Below are positions 1-8,434 of a stretch of DNA of 18,723 nucleotides, piece after piece. The first letter of the stretch is position 1. Each line of letters opens with the position of its first letter. The notes beneath the pieces were generated by a model. That model did not search any database, was not told where the DNA came from, and worked only from the letters and a program-made list of their open reading frames with translations. The position numbers and the translations under genes were made by a program. Source of the stretch: Dehalococcoidia bacterium (GTDB lineage: Bacteria > Chloroflexota > Dehalococcoidia > Dehalococcoidales > E44-bin46); contig CP070810.1 in NCBI GenBank assembly GCA_020343755.1, positions 923,913-942,635 on the forward strand. The letters run 5' to 3'.

Positions 1-774
1 ATAGCCAGATTGCAGATTAGCGTTGCTGAATTGCAAGTTAGGGCTGCTGAAGCACAGTTTAAAGCTGCTGAATTACAGGTAGATGTGGCTAAGCAGGCTG
101 TGGAAGAAGCGGCGAGCGAGCTGGAGATAGAAAATCTCACCGCTCCATTTTATGGAGTGGTGACCAGTGTTGATGTTGAGGAGGGGGATATTATCCCAAA
201 CTCGGGTATGTCACAAGTAACAATTGTTCACTTAATTGACCCTAGCAGTATGGAATTAGGTGTGGACCTAGATGAGATAGATATTCCCGGCGTAGCGCTA
301 GACCAAAGAGCCATTATTAGTGTAGATGCCTTGCCCGATGTCCAGCTTGAGGGCAATGTTACCTCCATTTCTCCTCTGCCGACAGTAGAGGCTGGTGTGG
401 TACTATATAATGTTAAAATTGGCTTTGATGTTCCCCAAGGCTCTGGACTTAAGGTCGGTATGAGTGCTACGGCTGATATCATAATCAATGAGCGAAGTGG
501 TGTTCTGCTGGTGCCTGACCGGGCTATTAAGCAGGATAGCCAGGGCAATCCTGTAGTTTGGGTTATGGTGGGTGAACAGATTGAGCAGAGGCCTGTGATT
601 GTAGGTATAAGCGATGGTTTTCAAACCGAGATTATACAGGGGCTTAGTGAAGGGGAGACCGTGGTGATGGAAATGGGGGTTGGAGTACAGCCCTCGACTG
701 GACCATCAGGTGGACGAGGGATTATGCCAATGATGCCAGGGGCGCCGCACCCAGGCCCTGCTCCAGAAAGCTGA
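1..774 (+). CDS. Efflux RND/ABC periplasmic adaptor subunit, MacA/HlyD-like (5' partial)
   Basis: The reading frame is open to the first base, so the N-terminus lies outside the window. The visible 257 residues begin in an alpha-helical hairpin with heptad-like repeats (AELQV, AEAQF, AELQV). These run into the second half of a lipoyl-type domain (LTAPFYGVVTSVDVEEGDII), then a beta-barrel and a membrane-proximal domain. This is the order seen in MacA/HlyD membrane-fusion proteins, which link an inner-membrane transporter to the envelope exterior. The C-terminus is rich in Gly, Pro and Met and looks disordered. A MacB-type ATPase starts 34 bases downstream and the permease follows, so the three genes probably form one tripartite-style exporter. 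Substrate cannot be read from sequence. A TTG at position 10 is in frame but is not the real start. Confidence 0.85.
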   Translation: MARLQISVAELQVRAAEAQFKAAELQVDVAKQAVEEAASELEIENLTAPFYGVVTSVDVEEGDIIPNSGMSQVTIVHLIDPSSMELGVDLDEIDIPGVALDQRAIISVDALPDVQLEGNVTSISPLPTVEAGVVLYNVKIGFDVPQGSGLKVGMSATADIIINERSGVLLVPDRAIKQDSQGNPVVWVMVGEQIEQRPVIVGISDGFQTEIIQGLSEGETVVMEMGVGVQPSTGPSGGRGIMPMMPGAPHPGPAPES

Positions 775-808
775 AGCCCAACTAGACTAGCCACAATGGA
801 AGAGGATT

Positions 809-1468
809 ATGATTGAGCTAGAAAACATTACCAAGGTTTACCGAATGGGAAAGGTAGAGGTCCCTGCCCTGAGGGGGATAAGCCTCTCCATTGCCAAGGG
901 AGAGATGGTAGCTATTATTGGTGCCTCAGGCTCAGGCAAATCAACCCTGCTGAATATAATAGGCTGTCTTGATAGGCCTACTTCGGGTGGATACCTCTTT
1001 GACGGGGCTGACGTTAGTCAGCTTAATGATAACCGGCTGGCTGGAATGAGAAATAAAAAGTTTGGTTTTGTCTTTCAGGAGTATAACCTTCTATCCCGGG
1101 CTACTGCCCTGTCCAATGTAGAGCTTCCCCTTATCTATGGCGGTGGAGGTAACCGGAACAAGCGGGCTATGGAAGCACTGGAGAAGGTGGGGCTCGGGGC
1201 GAGGGCTAAGCATAAACCCACTGAGCTATCGGGTGGTGAGCAACAGCGGGTAGCTATAGCCCGGGCGCTGGTCAACAATCCCGCCCTCATTCTGGCTGAT
1301 GAGCCTACTGGCAATCTTGACAGTAAGACCAGCGCCGAGATTATGTCTATTTTTCGGCAGCTTAATCAGGAAGGCATAACTGTAGTGGTGGTTACCCATG
1401 AAGCAGATATAGCCTCTCAATCCCAGCGTATCATTCGCCTTCATGACGGGGAGATTATCAGCCAGTGA
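809..1468 (+). CDS. ABC transporter ATP-binding protein, MacB/LolD type
   Basis: This 219-residue protein is a complete ABC ATPase. Walker A (GASGSGKST) is at residues 38-46, the Q-loop glutamine at 90, the signature LSGGEQQ at 140-146, Walker B with catalytic Glu ([11 protein letters not shown]) around 161-171, and the H-loop histidine at about 197. The DEPTGNLD wording is typical of the LolD/MacB/FtsE group, which powers mechanotransmission rather than transport through the membrane. The ATG is preceded closely by GGAAGAGG. The stop codon overlaps the GTG start of the permease (GTGA), so the two should be translationally coupled. In canonical MacB, ATPase and permease are fused; here they are separate, as is usual in Gram-positive and Chloroflexota systems. 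Confidence 0.93.
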   Translation: MIELENITKVYRMGKVEVPALRGISLSIAKGEMVAIIGASGSGKSTLLNIIGCLDRPTSGGYLFDGADVSQLNDNRLAGMRNKKFGFVFQEYNLLSRATALSNVELPLIYGGGGNRNKRAMEALEKVGLGARAKHKPTELSGGEQQRVAIARALVNNPALILADEPTGNLDSKTSAEIMSIFRQLNQEGITVVVVTHEADIASQSQRIIRLHDGEIISQ

Positions 1469-2715
1469 AGCTTATAGACTTTTTGGTTACTGCTCTAAAA
1501 TCACTGTCGACTAATAAACTGCGTTCCTCATTAACCATGCTGGGCATGGTAATCGGGGTGGGGGCGGTAATAGGACTTATGTCGGTTGGTAGAGGCGCCC
1601 AAGCCATGGTTACCTCTACCTTTGAAGAGTTGGGTACCAATGCTATCTATGTTATACCTAGTTCGCCGGGTGCGGGGGTAGCTGGGCTAGGTATGGGTGC
1701 TCCTACTCTTAGTTTGGATGATGCCGAGGCTCTGGCTAATCCTGCTTATGTTCCTTCGGCAGTAGCCGTAACCCCGGCAAGTACTAACTATGCTGAAGTG
1801 ATCGCTGGTAACGAAAGTGCCGTTACATCAATAACTGGCACTACTCCCGAATATCAGGGTGTATTAAATTATTCTCTAGCCTCAGGTCAATTTATTTCCG
1901 AGAGGAATGTGTCCCATAGAGATACGGTAGCGGTGCTTGGGGATAAAGTGGCTGAAGACCTGTTTGGTTCTGACGACCCTTTAGGACAAAAGGTTAAGAT
2001 AAAGGAGCGTCGGTTTACTGTTATCGGGGTTTTGGAGGCTAAGGGTGGGGCGTTTATGGGAGTTAGCCAGGATGAGCTACTTGTGGTACCAATAACTACC
2101 TTTCAGACCCGGCTATTTACCCAGCGCACGGCTGGGGGTGAAGATGCTGTTCAGTCAATTATAGTTCAGGTGGCCAGTGCTGAGGCGATAGATGGCACCA
2201 TTTACGATATAGAGAATGTTTTGAGGCAGCGCCATCGGTTAGCCGCTGATGAGGAGAATGATTTTGCCGTCATCAGTCAGGAGCAGATAGTTGGTATGCT
2301 GCAGCAGGTAACCGGGGTATTTACCATATTTCTGGGGGCTATTGCTGGTATTTCCCTGCTCGTTGCTGGCATAGGTATTATGAACATTATGCTGGTTTCG
2401 GTAACCGAGCGCACTAGGGAGATAGGTATTCGTAAGGCAGTAGGAGCTAAACGGAGAGACATTTTAGGCCAATTCCTGATGGAAGCGGCGATACTTAGTC
2501 TAACTGGGGGTGGCATAGGCATAGCCGGTGGCTGGGTTATGTCGCGCCTTATTTCTCGAATAGATATCGGCGGGCAGGCGATACCGTCTGTGATATCGCC
2601 CGATATTATGATTCTGGCTATATCAGTCTCGATTTTTATTGGTCTTGTCTCTGGAATATACCCGGCACTTAGAGCCGCCAGACTAAATCCCATTGATGCT
2701 CTACACTACGGCTGA
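1465..2715 (+). CDS. ABC transporter permease, MacB/FtsX family
   Basis: This 416-residue protein has the MacB permease layout: one N-terminal membrane helix (about residues 20-40), a large extracytoplasmic MacB_PCD domain (about 45-270), and three C-terminal helices forming the FtsX domain. The segment between the second and third helices contains [19 protein letters not shown], the hallmark cytoplasmic coupling loop of this family. The end of the protein, [18 protein letters not shown], is the usual FtsX C-terminal motif. The GTG start lies within the stop of the ATPase gene. With the preceding adaptor and ATPase it forms an exporter for peptides, lipopeptides or drugs; the cargo is unknown. 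Confidence 0.92.
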   Translation: MKLIDFLVTALKSLSTNKLRSSLTMLGMVIGVGAVIGLMSVGRGAQAMVTSTFEELGTNAIYVIPSSPGAGVAGLGMGAPTLSLDDAEALANPAYVPSAVAVTPASTNYAEVIAGNESAVTSITGTTPEYQGVLNYSLASGQFISERNVSHRDTVAVLGDKVAEDLFGSDDPLGQKVKIKERRFTVIGVLEAKGGAFMGVSQDELLVVPITTFQTRLFTQRTAGGEDAVQSIIVQVASAEAIDGTIYDIENVLRQRHRLAADEENDFAVISQEQIVGMLQQVTGVFTIFLGAIAGISLLVAGIGIMNIMLVSVTERTREIGIRKAVGAKRRDILGQFLMEAAILSLTGGGIGIAGGWVMSRLISRIDIGGQAIPSVISPDIMILAISVSIFIGLVSGIYPALRAARLNPIDALHYG

Positions 2716-2766
2716 CAAAAATATCAAGAGCAGTGTGAATGGGGTAAAGCCCTTCAGAACCATATT

Positions 2767-2810
2767 TCTCCCCTCTCCTTTGAGGGAGAGGGAAATTAAT
2801 AGGGTGAGGT
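2767..2810. repeat. Dispersed hairpin repeat, copy 1
   Basis: A perfect 8-bp stem, CCCTCTCC (2771-2778) with GGAGAGGG (2785-2792), closes a 6-base loop. It is followed by AGGGTGAGGT. On the minus strand this reads ACCTCACCC, about 9 bases, then the CCCTCTCC hairpin. The same order is seen on the plus strand at 18513-18557, so the two elements are related and inverted relative to each other. It sits between the permease stop and the CvpA-like gene. There is no T-run on either side, so it is not an obvious intrinsic terminator. Confidence 0.7.
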
Positions 2811-2824
2811 AAAAATCATTCGCT

Positions 2825-3313
2825 ATGAATTGGCTTGATATAGTCATAATAGTCGGCGTAGGTGTTGCTTCTTTTATCGGGGTGAGGAAGGGAATTATAA
2901 AGATAGCATTCACCCTAGCCGGGTTAGTAGTTGGCATAGTCCTGGCTGGGCGTTACTACGTTCCCTTTTCACAGTATCTGACCTTTATTCCCCAGGCTAG
3001 CCTGGCTAAGGTGGCTGCCTTTGCCATCATATTTATTGGAGTGATGGTAATTGCTACTGTGGTTGCCCGCTTGGTGAAGTGGGCAGCTTCGGCGATTATG
3101 CTAGGTTGGGCCAATCGTCTTGTTGGTGGTATTTTAGGTTTTGTGGTAGGAGCTATATTCTGCGGTGCCTTTTTGGCTATGTGGGTCAAATTTCTAGGTA
3201 TGACAGGAGCTATTGCTGAATCAACTATAGCTCCTATATTGTTAAATCAATTTCCTAGAGTGCTGGCGTTGCTGCCTAAGGAGTTTGACACAATACGCTC
3301 CTTCTTTCGATAA
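2825..3313 (+). CDS. CvpA family membrane protein
   Basis: This 162-residue integral membrane protein has four hydrophobic segments: about residues 4-20, 26-42, 62-82 and 98-122. The N-terminus (MNWLDIVIIVGVGVASFIGVRKGII) matches the CvpA pattern of a short MNxLD start followed by a GxxxGxxKG-like loop. CvpA proteins are linked to colicin V production and envelope homeostasis; their biochemical role is not settled. The gene follows the MacB-like permease by 109 bases that contain a hairpin repeat, so it may be transcribed separately. No strong ribosome binding site is visible. It converges with the ferredoxin gene, leaving 66 bases in which I see no convincing terminator. Confidence 0.8.
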   Translation: MNWLDIVIIVGVGVASFIGVRKGIIKIAFTLAGLVVGIVLAGRYYVPFSQYLTFIPQASLAKVAAFAIIFIGVMVIATVVARLVKWAASAIMLGWANRLVGGILGFVVGAIFCGAFLAMWVKFLGMTGAIAESTIAPILLNQFPRVLALLPKEFDTIRSFFR

Positions 3314-3379
3314 AGGATTATTGCCAGCGGCCCCTTAAACTAACATTAACTACGGAGAGTTTGCTTCTTGTGGCTAGTC

Positions 3380-3655
3380 TTAATAGGTTCCTGGGGTGGG
3401 CTCCTCATCTGGGTGCAGCCCACGCCATTTCTCAAGAAGCTGCTCTTTAGTCTCAGTATGCTCGGGGTCGGGTATGCAGCAGTTGTCTATGGGGCAGACT
3501 TCAGCGCATTGAGATGATTCATGGCTCCCAACGCACTCGGTGCACTTATCTGGGTCAACAATGAAGATTGTCTCCCCCTCGCTAATTGCCTCGTTTGGGC
3601 ATTCAGGTTCACAAGCTCCGCAGCTAATACACTCATCCGTAATCTTGTATGCCAT
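3380..3655 (-). CDS. 2[4Fe-4S] ferredoxin, Alvin/YfhL type
   Basis: This 91-residue acidic ferredoxin has two cluster-binding motifs. The first is C9-x2-C12-x2-C15-x3-C19-P. The second is expanded, C38-x2-C41-x8-C50-x3-C54-P. The eight-residue insert and the C-terminal helix (about residues 65-81, KEQLLEKWRGLHP) are the features of the Allochromatium vinosum (Alvin) and YfhL class, which has very low-potential clusters. Two extra cysteines, C59 and C60, follow the second motif. The ATG has a strong site (GGGAGGG) upstream. It lies 71 bases downstream of coaD on the same strand and may be co-transcribed. Because the Rnf operon lies just upstream, this protein is a plausible but unproven electron donor for Rnf. 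Confidence 0.92.
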   Translation of the reverse strand: MAYKITDECISCGACEPECPNEAISEGETIFIVDPDKCTECVGSHESSQCAEVCPIDNCCIPDPEHTETKEQLLEKWRGLHPDEEPTPGTY

Positions 3656-3726
3656 ATATCCCTCCCGTCTTTGTGCCTAAGGAATTCGTTTGTTTGGGTG
3701 TAATGCTTTGTGTTGGTGAATAATGT

Positions 3727-4212
3727 CTACATTTTGCTACGAACCTTCTTTCTTAAAGCTTCAGCCACGTGTTTAGGGACAAGGTCATCAACTTTACCGC
3801 CCAGGCTGGCTGCTTCCTTAAGCAGGCTGGAGCTAAGGAATTGATATTTCAGGTCTGACATTAGACAAACCAATTCTATCTCAGGGGCTAACTTTTTATT
3901 CATCATTGCCAAGTCGAATTCTCGCTCAAAGTCGGCACTCATTCTCAGTCCGCGCACTATAGCTTGCGCCTTTACCTTTTTAGCAAAGTCAACAGTCAGC
4001 CCGTTAAAAACTCTTACCTCAACATTGGGCAGATTGGCTGTGGCTTGCCTCACCATTTCTGCCCTCTCTTCGGTGGTGAAGAGCAGGTGTTTGTCCGGGG
4101 TATTATAGACCCCGATAATTAGCTTTTCAAAGAGCTTAGTTGCTCTGGTAATAATATCAAGGTGCCCCTTAGTTATCGGATCGAAACTACCTGGGTAGAT
4201 GGCAAAGGTCAA
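3727..4212 (-). CDS. coaD: Pantetheine-phosphate adenylyltransferase (CoaD)
   Basis: This 161-residue enzyme transfers AMP from ATP to 4'-phosphopantetheine, making dephospho-CoA, the penultimate step of CoA synthesis. The nucleotidyltransferase signature is present: GSFDP at residues 8-12 and T-K-G-H at 14-17. RGLR at 87-90 and SSSLLKE at 127-133 match the family substrate-binding loops. Length is normal for the family. The start is TTG, supported by alignment of AIYPGSFDP to the usual N-terminus and by a 4-base TTGA overlap with the rsmD stop codon, which implies translational coupling. rsmD-coaD is a widely conserved pair. Confidence 0.97.
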   Translation of the reverse strand: MTFAIYPGSFDPITKGHLDIITRATKLFEKLIIGVYNTPDKHLLFTTEERAEMVRQATANLPNVEVRVFNGLTVDFAKKVKAQAIVRGLRMSADFEREFDLAMMNKKLAPEIELVCLMSDLKYQFLSSSLLKEAASLGGKVDDLVPKHVAEALRKKVRSKM

Positions 4213-4763
4213 GGTTTACTCTCCTTTTGGTATATTGCAATGCAACTATCCCCGTGGCGGCGCTCTTTAATGAGATTTAATGGGGCATAGGTTGAATCTA
4301 GACCAAGGTGGGGGGAATGTGTTACCACAACAATTGAGTCTGTCCCGACCAATTTAGAGGTTGCCAGTTGTGCCACTAAGTTGCCTATGGAAGAGTTAGA
4401 ATAAGGCGGATCCATTAGTATAATGCTATACTCCTTATCAAGAAAGGAAATTGCTTTAGCAACGCTACAGCAATAAACATGAGCCTGTGCTGTCAGCCTC
4501 GTCTTTTCTAGGTTTTGCCTAATTATATCACAACATCGTGGGTCATGTTCAACAAAGTCAACCCAATCTGCGCCACGACTTAAAGCCTCAATGCCTAAAG
4601 CACCGCTGCCAGCGAACAAATCAAGCACCTGTGTCCAGTTGCTGGTGGTGGTTTCCAGGATTGAGAAAATTGCGCCTCGTACTAAATCTGTTGCCGGACG
4701 AGTAGTAGTCCTCTTTGGTACTTTAAGTTGGTGCCCCTTTACTTTACCGGCGATAACTCGCAT
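4209..4763 (-). CDS. rsmD: 16S rRNA (guanine(966)-N2)-methyltransferase RsmD
   Basis: This 184-residue SAM-dependent methyltransferase modifies G966 of 16S rRNA. The N-terminal family signature RPATDLVRGAIFSIL is at residues 22-36 (RPTxxxVRExxFNIL in most homologues). The SAM-binding motif DLFAGSGALGIEALSRGA is at 48-65 and the catalytic DPPY at 118-121. Length and motif order are standard. The gene begins 117 bases downstream of rnfB but appears to have its own promoter. The ribosome binding site immediately before the ATG is weak. Its stop overlaps the coaD start. Confidence 0.96.
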   Translation of the reverse strand: MRVIAGKVKGHQLKVPKRTTTRPATDLVRGAIFSILETTTSNWTQVLDLFAGSGALGIEALSRGADWVDFVEHDPRCCDIIRQNLEKTRLTAQAHVYCCSVAKAISFLDKEYSIILMDPPYSNSSIGNLVAQLATSKLVGTDSIVVVTHSPHLGLDSTYAPLNLIKERRHGDSCIAIYQKESKP

Positions 4764-4821
4764 TCTATTAAGTTATATTTTATGTTTACGGCTTACTTTC
4801 TCCTAGCTTCTCTAGATATAT

Positions 4822-4830
4822 ATTATACCA
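4822..4830 (-). promoter_or_regulatory. Predicted extended -10 promoter for rsmD-coaD
   Basis: Read on the minus strand, the sequence is TGG-TATAAT, a perfect -10 hexamer with the TGn extension. No good -35 hexamer is seen 17 bases upstream, as is common for extended -10 promoters. Transcription would start near 4815, about 50 bases before the rsmD ATG. Confidence 0.55.
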
Positions 4831-4880
4831 GATAAACTAATCAAAAGCTGATTATAACATTGGCCTTGATGGGGTGGTTG

Positions 4881-5720
4881 TTATGCTGTAACCACTTCTG
4901 CCTCTTTTTTTGCCTTGGTGAAATCGGCTAAGGTGTTCGGTTCACACGCCTCAATGCATTTAAGGCAAAGAGTGCACTTCTCTTGGTTAAATTCAGGTAG
5001 AGCCGTCTCTTTGTTCCACTCTATAGCTTCATCTTCACAAGCCTTGAAGCACTTTCGGCAGTGGATACAGCCGAAATCACACTTCTCCCTCCCTGGAACA
5101 TTCCTTAACTGTTTGTAGTTACAGAGAAAGGCGATTTTGGTTCCGGCTGGAACCAGCTCGATGAGGTTCTGTGGGCACTCGGTGACGCAAAGTCCGCACC
5201 CGGTACATTTCTCAGTGTCAACCATAGCCACATTCTTCTCTGGGTCTATAGATATTGCGTTCTCAGGGCATATCTCCACGCAGTCATTGAGACCCAAGCA
5301 GGCGTAGGGGCATTTCTTATATCCGCTGAGGAGTTGGGCTGCGGCTTTACATGTGTCAACCCCAGAGTAATCGCATATAATCTCTGAGTTCCCATTACAG
5401 TGGACGAGAGCCTTTTTGAGCATCGCTGACGCATCAAGGGTTATACCGAGAGCCTTTTCCAGCTGCTCCAGCTTCTCAGGGTCTTGCAGCACAGTAGTGC
5501 ATGGCGTCTTGGTTATTAAGTCTGGGTCGGCGGTTAGTGCCTGAGCAAAGGCAAAGCAGCCCGGACGGCCACAAGCGCCGCAGTTCATCCCGGGCAGGAT
5601 GGCATTTATCTCCTCTGTTTTTTCCAGTCCTTTTACCTTTTGTGGAACTTTAATATATACAAAGTATATTATTAACCCGCAGGCTAATCCTATGCCTATG
5701 AGCGCACCTATTGGGATCAT
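4881..5720 (-). CDS. rnfB: Electron transport complex subunit RnfB (Fe-S protein)
   Basis: RnfB is the polyferredoxin subunit that accepts electrons from soluble ferredoxin in the Rnf complex. This 279-residue protein has an N-terminal membrane anchor (about residues 5-23) and the 4Fe-4S domain C47-x2-C50-x4-C55...C74. A C-terminal polyferredoxin part follows. Its first cluster motifs use C137/C141/C147/C151 and C172/C175/C178/C182. Two further motifs are C214/C218/C221/C224/C228 and C249/C252/C255/C259. In the last two the proline that normally follows the final Cys is replaced (CE instead of CP). It is the last rnf gene, 34 bases after rnfA, with AGAGG upstream of its ATG. The order C-D-G-E-A-B matches that of Acetobacterium and clostridial operons. 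Confidence 0.95.
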   Translation of the reverse strand: MIPIGALIGIGLACGLIIYFVYIKVPQKVKGLEKTEEINAILPGMNCGACGRPGCFAFAQALTADPDLITKTPCTTVLQDPEKLEQLEKALGITLDASAMLKKALVHCNGNSEIICDYSGVDTCKAAAQLLSGYKKCPYACLGLNDCVEICPENAISIDPEKNVAMVDTEKCTGCGLCVTECPQNLIELVPAGTKIAFLCNYKQLRNVPGREKCDFGCIHCRKCFKACEDEAIEWNKETALPEFNQEKCTLCLKCIEACEPNTLADFTKAKKEAEVVTA

Positions 5721-5754
5721 ATTTCTAAAACCTCTACCTATATTATATTATTTT

Positions 5755-6333
5755 TTATATCATCCCTCCAAATCCAGAGAAGGCGAGTCCGAGAAGTGTG
5801 GCTATGATAAAGGCAATGGGTAATCCCTTCATTGCTTTAGGGGCATTGGCTAGTTCTAGTTTTTCCCGTATCCCTGACATCATCGCCAAAACCAAGGTGA
5901 AGCCTAAACCAGCGCCGAGGGCGGCAACTACGCTTTGCCACAAGGAATAAACTTCTACTGTATTTACTATCAAGGTGATGCCAAGCACAGCGCAGTTAGT
6001 AGTAATAAGCGGTAGGTATATTCCGAAGGCAAAATAGAGTGCGGCATTTGTCTTCTTTATGAACAGCTCTATAATCTGGACTAGCGTCGCTATCACCAGA
6101 ATAAAGATAACGATATACATATATTTCAAGTCAAAAGGAATAAGGATATAGTTATAAATGAGCCAGGTGGCAAGCGAAGCAATAGACATTACGAAGGTGA
6201 CAGCTACCCCCATACTGACAGCGCTCCCCAGTTGCTTAGATACGCCGAAGAAGGGGCAGAGACCCAAGAACCTCACTAGGATGAAGTTATTGATTAAGGC
6301 CATGCTGATGAATATGGCAATGAGCTCAGTCAC
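5755..6333 (-). CDS. rnfA: Electron transport complex subunit RnfA
   Basis: This 192-residue integral membrane protein has six hydrophobic segments and is homologous to RnfE. C26 (in GLCPFFG) and C114 (in TTNCAVLG) correspond to the cysteines that, with their RnfE counterparts, hold a [2Fe-2S] cluster in the middle of the membrane in Rnf and Nqr structures. The GTG start overlaps the end of rnfE by 8 bases. The C-terminus (AFSGFGGMI) is typical. RnfA and RnfE form the pseudo-symmetric core through which electrons cross toward flavins on RnfG and RnfD. Confidence 0.96.
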   Translation of the reverse strand: MTELIAIFISMALINNFILVRFLGLCPFFGVSKQLGSAVSMGVAVTFVMSIASLATWLIYNYILIPFDLKYMYIVIFILVIATLVQIIELFIKKTNAALYFAFGIYLPLITTNCAVLGITLIVNTVEVYSLWQSVVAALGAGLGFTLVLAMMSGIREKLELANAPKAMKGLPIAFIIATLLGLAFSGFGGMI

Positions 6334-6940
6334 TCTTCATCACCCCCGTTCGTCTGAACAGTGCTAGCAGTAGCCCTATGACTAAGAATGCTCCGGCCGG
6401 AAGGACTAATATTGCTATGGGTTGCTTCCCGAGGATGGGCAGGGTGAAAAAGTGGAAGCCGAATACTGATAGGCTACCGGTCCCGAGCGTCTGCCTTATG
6501 GACGATATCATGAGTAGGGCTAACATGAAACCGACGGTAATCCCCAGGGCATCAGCAACAGAGTGGAGTATCGGATTCTTGGAGGCAAAGGCTTCGGCTC
6601 GGCCGAGTATTATGCAGTTTACTACCACCAGGGGGAGGAATATGCCTAATGCTTCATGCAAGTCAGGGAAATTGGCAGCAAACAGGAGGTCGACCATGGT
6701 GACCAGGCTGGCAATGACGACGATAAATATGGGAATCCTGGTTATGCTTGGGACAAAGTTCCTTATTGCGGCTACTATTGTATTCGCCCCAAGGAGGACA
6801 ATGAGAACGGCTAAAGTCATGCCCAGCGCATTATTAATTGAGGTAGTAACGGCCAGCGTGGGGCATAAGCCAAGGGCAAGAACAAAAACTGGATTGGTGA
6901 TGATTAATCCCTTGGCAAATTCTTTCATGAAGTTACCCAT
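6326..6940 (-). CDS. rnfE: Electron transport complex subunit RnfE
   Basis: This 204-residue membrane protein is a paralogue of RnfA with six predicted helices. The conserved cysteines are C26 (GLCPTLA) and C109 (VVNCIILGRAEAFA); they match the membrane [2Fe-2S] ligands described for RnfA/RnfE and NqrD/NqrE. The N-terminal KEFAKGLIITNPVFVLALG is characteristic of RnfE/RsxE. The ATG has an excellent site (AGGAGGG) that overlaps the rnfG stop codon. The last bases overlap the GTG start of rnfA. Confidence 0.96.
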   Translation of the reverse strand: MGNFMKEFAKGLIITNPVFVLALGLCPTLAVTTSINNALGMTLAVLIVLLGANTIVAAIRNFVPSITRIPIFIVVIASLVTMVDLLFAANFPDLHEALGIFLPLVVVNCIILGRAEAFASKNPILHSVADALGITVGFMLALLMISSIRQTLGTGSLSVFGFHFFTLPILGKQPIAILVLPAGAFLVIGLLLALFRRTGVMKSD

Positions 6941-6951
6941 TTTTGCCCTCC

Positions 6952-7491
6952 TTACTCACTCCCGTCGAGTTGCTTTACCTTTTCCATGGCAGTTTCTCTA
7001 ACGGCGTTAATAACCGCTCTGGAACTTATTGTTGACCCGGTTATGGCGTCTACCTCCCCGCCATCTCGCTTTAGTGCCACCTCATCAATACTTAACCCAG
7101 CAAATTGGTTGGTGAAGAAACTCTCAGTTATCCTGCTGCCGAGCCCTGGGGTCTCTGAGTGGGAGACTATGCTAATCCCTTTTATCGTCGTATCATCCTC
7201 GAGCCCAACCAGGATGTCAATATCTCCTCCATACCCCTTACCTACAGCGATAAAGGCATAGCCAATCTTAGCTCCATCAGAGTATATGGTGTATATATCA
7301 TTCTTAAAGTCGTATCGGCTCATATCGGGGAACATTCCGGTGAGCAAATTCTGTATTTTCAGTTGCTGTTGGGCTTCAATCTGAGGCCGGGTAAGCCTGT
7401 CAGCAAAGCTAAGTAAGTTAACTGATATCGCCACCACTATCGTAAGCAGGATTACGGGGAAGGCTTTTTTCAAAGCGTTTTTATCCAGCAC
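6952..7491 (-). CDS. rnfG: Electron transport complex subunit RnfG (covalent FMN protein)
   Basis: This 179-residue protein has one N-terminal membrane helix (about residues 10-30) and an extracytoplasmic FMN-binding domain. The flavinylation motif is DAITGSTISS, in which T154 is the expected site of phosphoester-linked FMN added by ApbE. The segment SHSETPGLGSRI, conserved in RnfG and NqrC, is also present. The start is GTG and overlaps the end of rnfD by 11 bases. The usual motif reads S/T-G-A-T; here the third position is Ser (TGST), a mild variation. apbE at the head of the same operon supports flavin attachment. Confidence 0.95.
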   Translation of the reverse strand: MLDKNALKKAFPVILLTIVVAISVNLLSFADRLTRPQIEAQQQLKIQNLLTGMFPDMSRYDFKNDIYTIYSDGAKIGYAFIAVGKGYGGDIDILVGLEDDTTIKGISIVSHSETPGLGSRITESFFTNQFAGLSIDEVALKRDGGEVDAITGSTISSRAVINAVRETAMEKVKQLDGSE

Positions 7492-8434
7492 TTTCTACCC
7501 TCTTTACTAGGCCGTACGGCCTAACCTTGGTAAATCGGTCGATAAGGGGGGTAAAGGCGTTCATGAACAGTATAGAGTAGCACACCCCTTCGGGCATACC
7601 CCCAAACTGCCTTATCATTACGGTTAGTACTCCGAGAGCCACGCTAAATATTATCTTCCCCCGATTGGTCAGGGGGGAGGTTACATAGTCTGTAGCCATG
7701 AAGAAGGCTCCAAGCATAAGCCCCCCGGCAAGGATGTGAAATACAGGGTCTTGGCCAAGGGCAAGGCTCATTAGGGCGACCACTCCTATGTAGATTGCTG
7801 GAATTCTCCAGTTTATTATGCCGCGAGCAAGAAGTAAAATGCCGCCAATTAGTATAAGGAGGGCTGAGGTCTCACCTAGTGAGCCGGCGGTATTGCCAAA
7901 GAACATTGCCTGATATGCAGAGGGGTCGAATTGTTGCCAGTTAGAAACCCCACTTAATGGGGTGGCTGAGGTTACTGCGTCGGCGGCAAAGCCCATCGGC
8001 TTTACCCATGTTGTCATTGGAACCGAGAAGCTGGCTGACATAAAAGCCCTTGCCCCGAGGGCAGGATTAAATATGTTGTGCCCCAGACCACCAAAGGCTT
8101 CCTTGACAATACCAATAGCGAACATAGCCCCTATTGCCACCATCCACAAGGGTATTGTTGGCGGCAAGATTAAGCCCAAGAGCACCCCGGTGACAACAGC
8201 ACTCCAGTCCATTATGAAGGGCTGGCCTCTTATTTTCTTACATACGTACTCGGTGAGTAGGCATGTTCCCACACTCACGCCTATTACTGAAATGGCGCGG
8301 TAACCGAAGAAATAAATCCCGGCGCCAGTGGGAAACATGAGGGCAAGCACCACGAGATACATTATCTTGCTTACCGAGAGTCCTCCCCAGAGATGGGGAC
8401 CGGGTGAAACTAAAAATTTTCTCTCTGACATCAC
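7481..8434 (-). CDS. rnfD: Electron transport complex subunit RnfD (covalent FMN membrane protein)
   Basis: This 317-residue multi-span protein is the ion-translocating, flavin-bearing membrane subunit, related to NqrB. GLGHNIFNPALGARAF (residues 117-131) is a conserved family block. The second covalent FMN site is in TSATPLSG, with T158 as the expected acceptor. Two starts are possible: GTG at 8434 (GTGA overlap with the rnfC stop) and ATG at 8431 (TGATG, sharing one base). Both are compatible with coupling to rnfC; residue numbers here count from the GTG. The likely site is GAGGG about 10 bases upstream. The sequence does not reveal whether the ion moved is Na+ or H+. Confidence 0.95.
   Translation of the reverse strand: MMSERKFLVSPGPHLWGGLSVSKIMYLVVLALMFPTGAGIYFFGYRAISVIGVSVGTCLLTEYVCKKIRGQPFIMDWSAVVTGVLLGLILPPTIPLWMVAIGAMFAIGIVKEAFGGLGHNIFNPALGARAFMSASFSVPMTTWVKPMGFAADAVTSATPLSGVSNWQQFDPSAYQAMFFGNTAGSLGETSALLILIGGILLLARGIINWRIPAIYIGVVALMSLALGQDPVFHILAGGLMLGAFFMATDYVTSPLTNRGKIIFSVALGVLTVMIRQFGGMPEGVCYSILFMNAFTPLIDRFTKVRPYGLVKRVESAG

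Noticed and set aside
228..624. Minus-strand ORFs of 106 and 73 codons inside the MacA-like gene
   Set aside because: They lie opposite a clear coding frame with family motifs, have no ribosome binding site and give low-complexity proteins.
4874..4895. 6-bp inverted repeat (GTGGTT / AACCAC) around the rnfB stop codon
   Set aside because: The stem is short and has no T-run on the minus strand, so it is not a convincing terminator.
6378..7001. Plus-strand ORF of 207 codons opposite rnfE
   Set aside because: rnfE is certain from its motifs and its ribosome binding site; the long antisense frame is a by-product of its codon usage.
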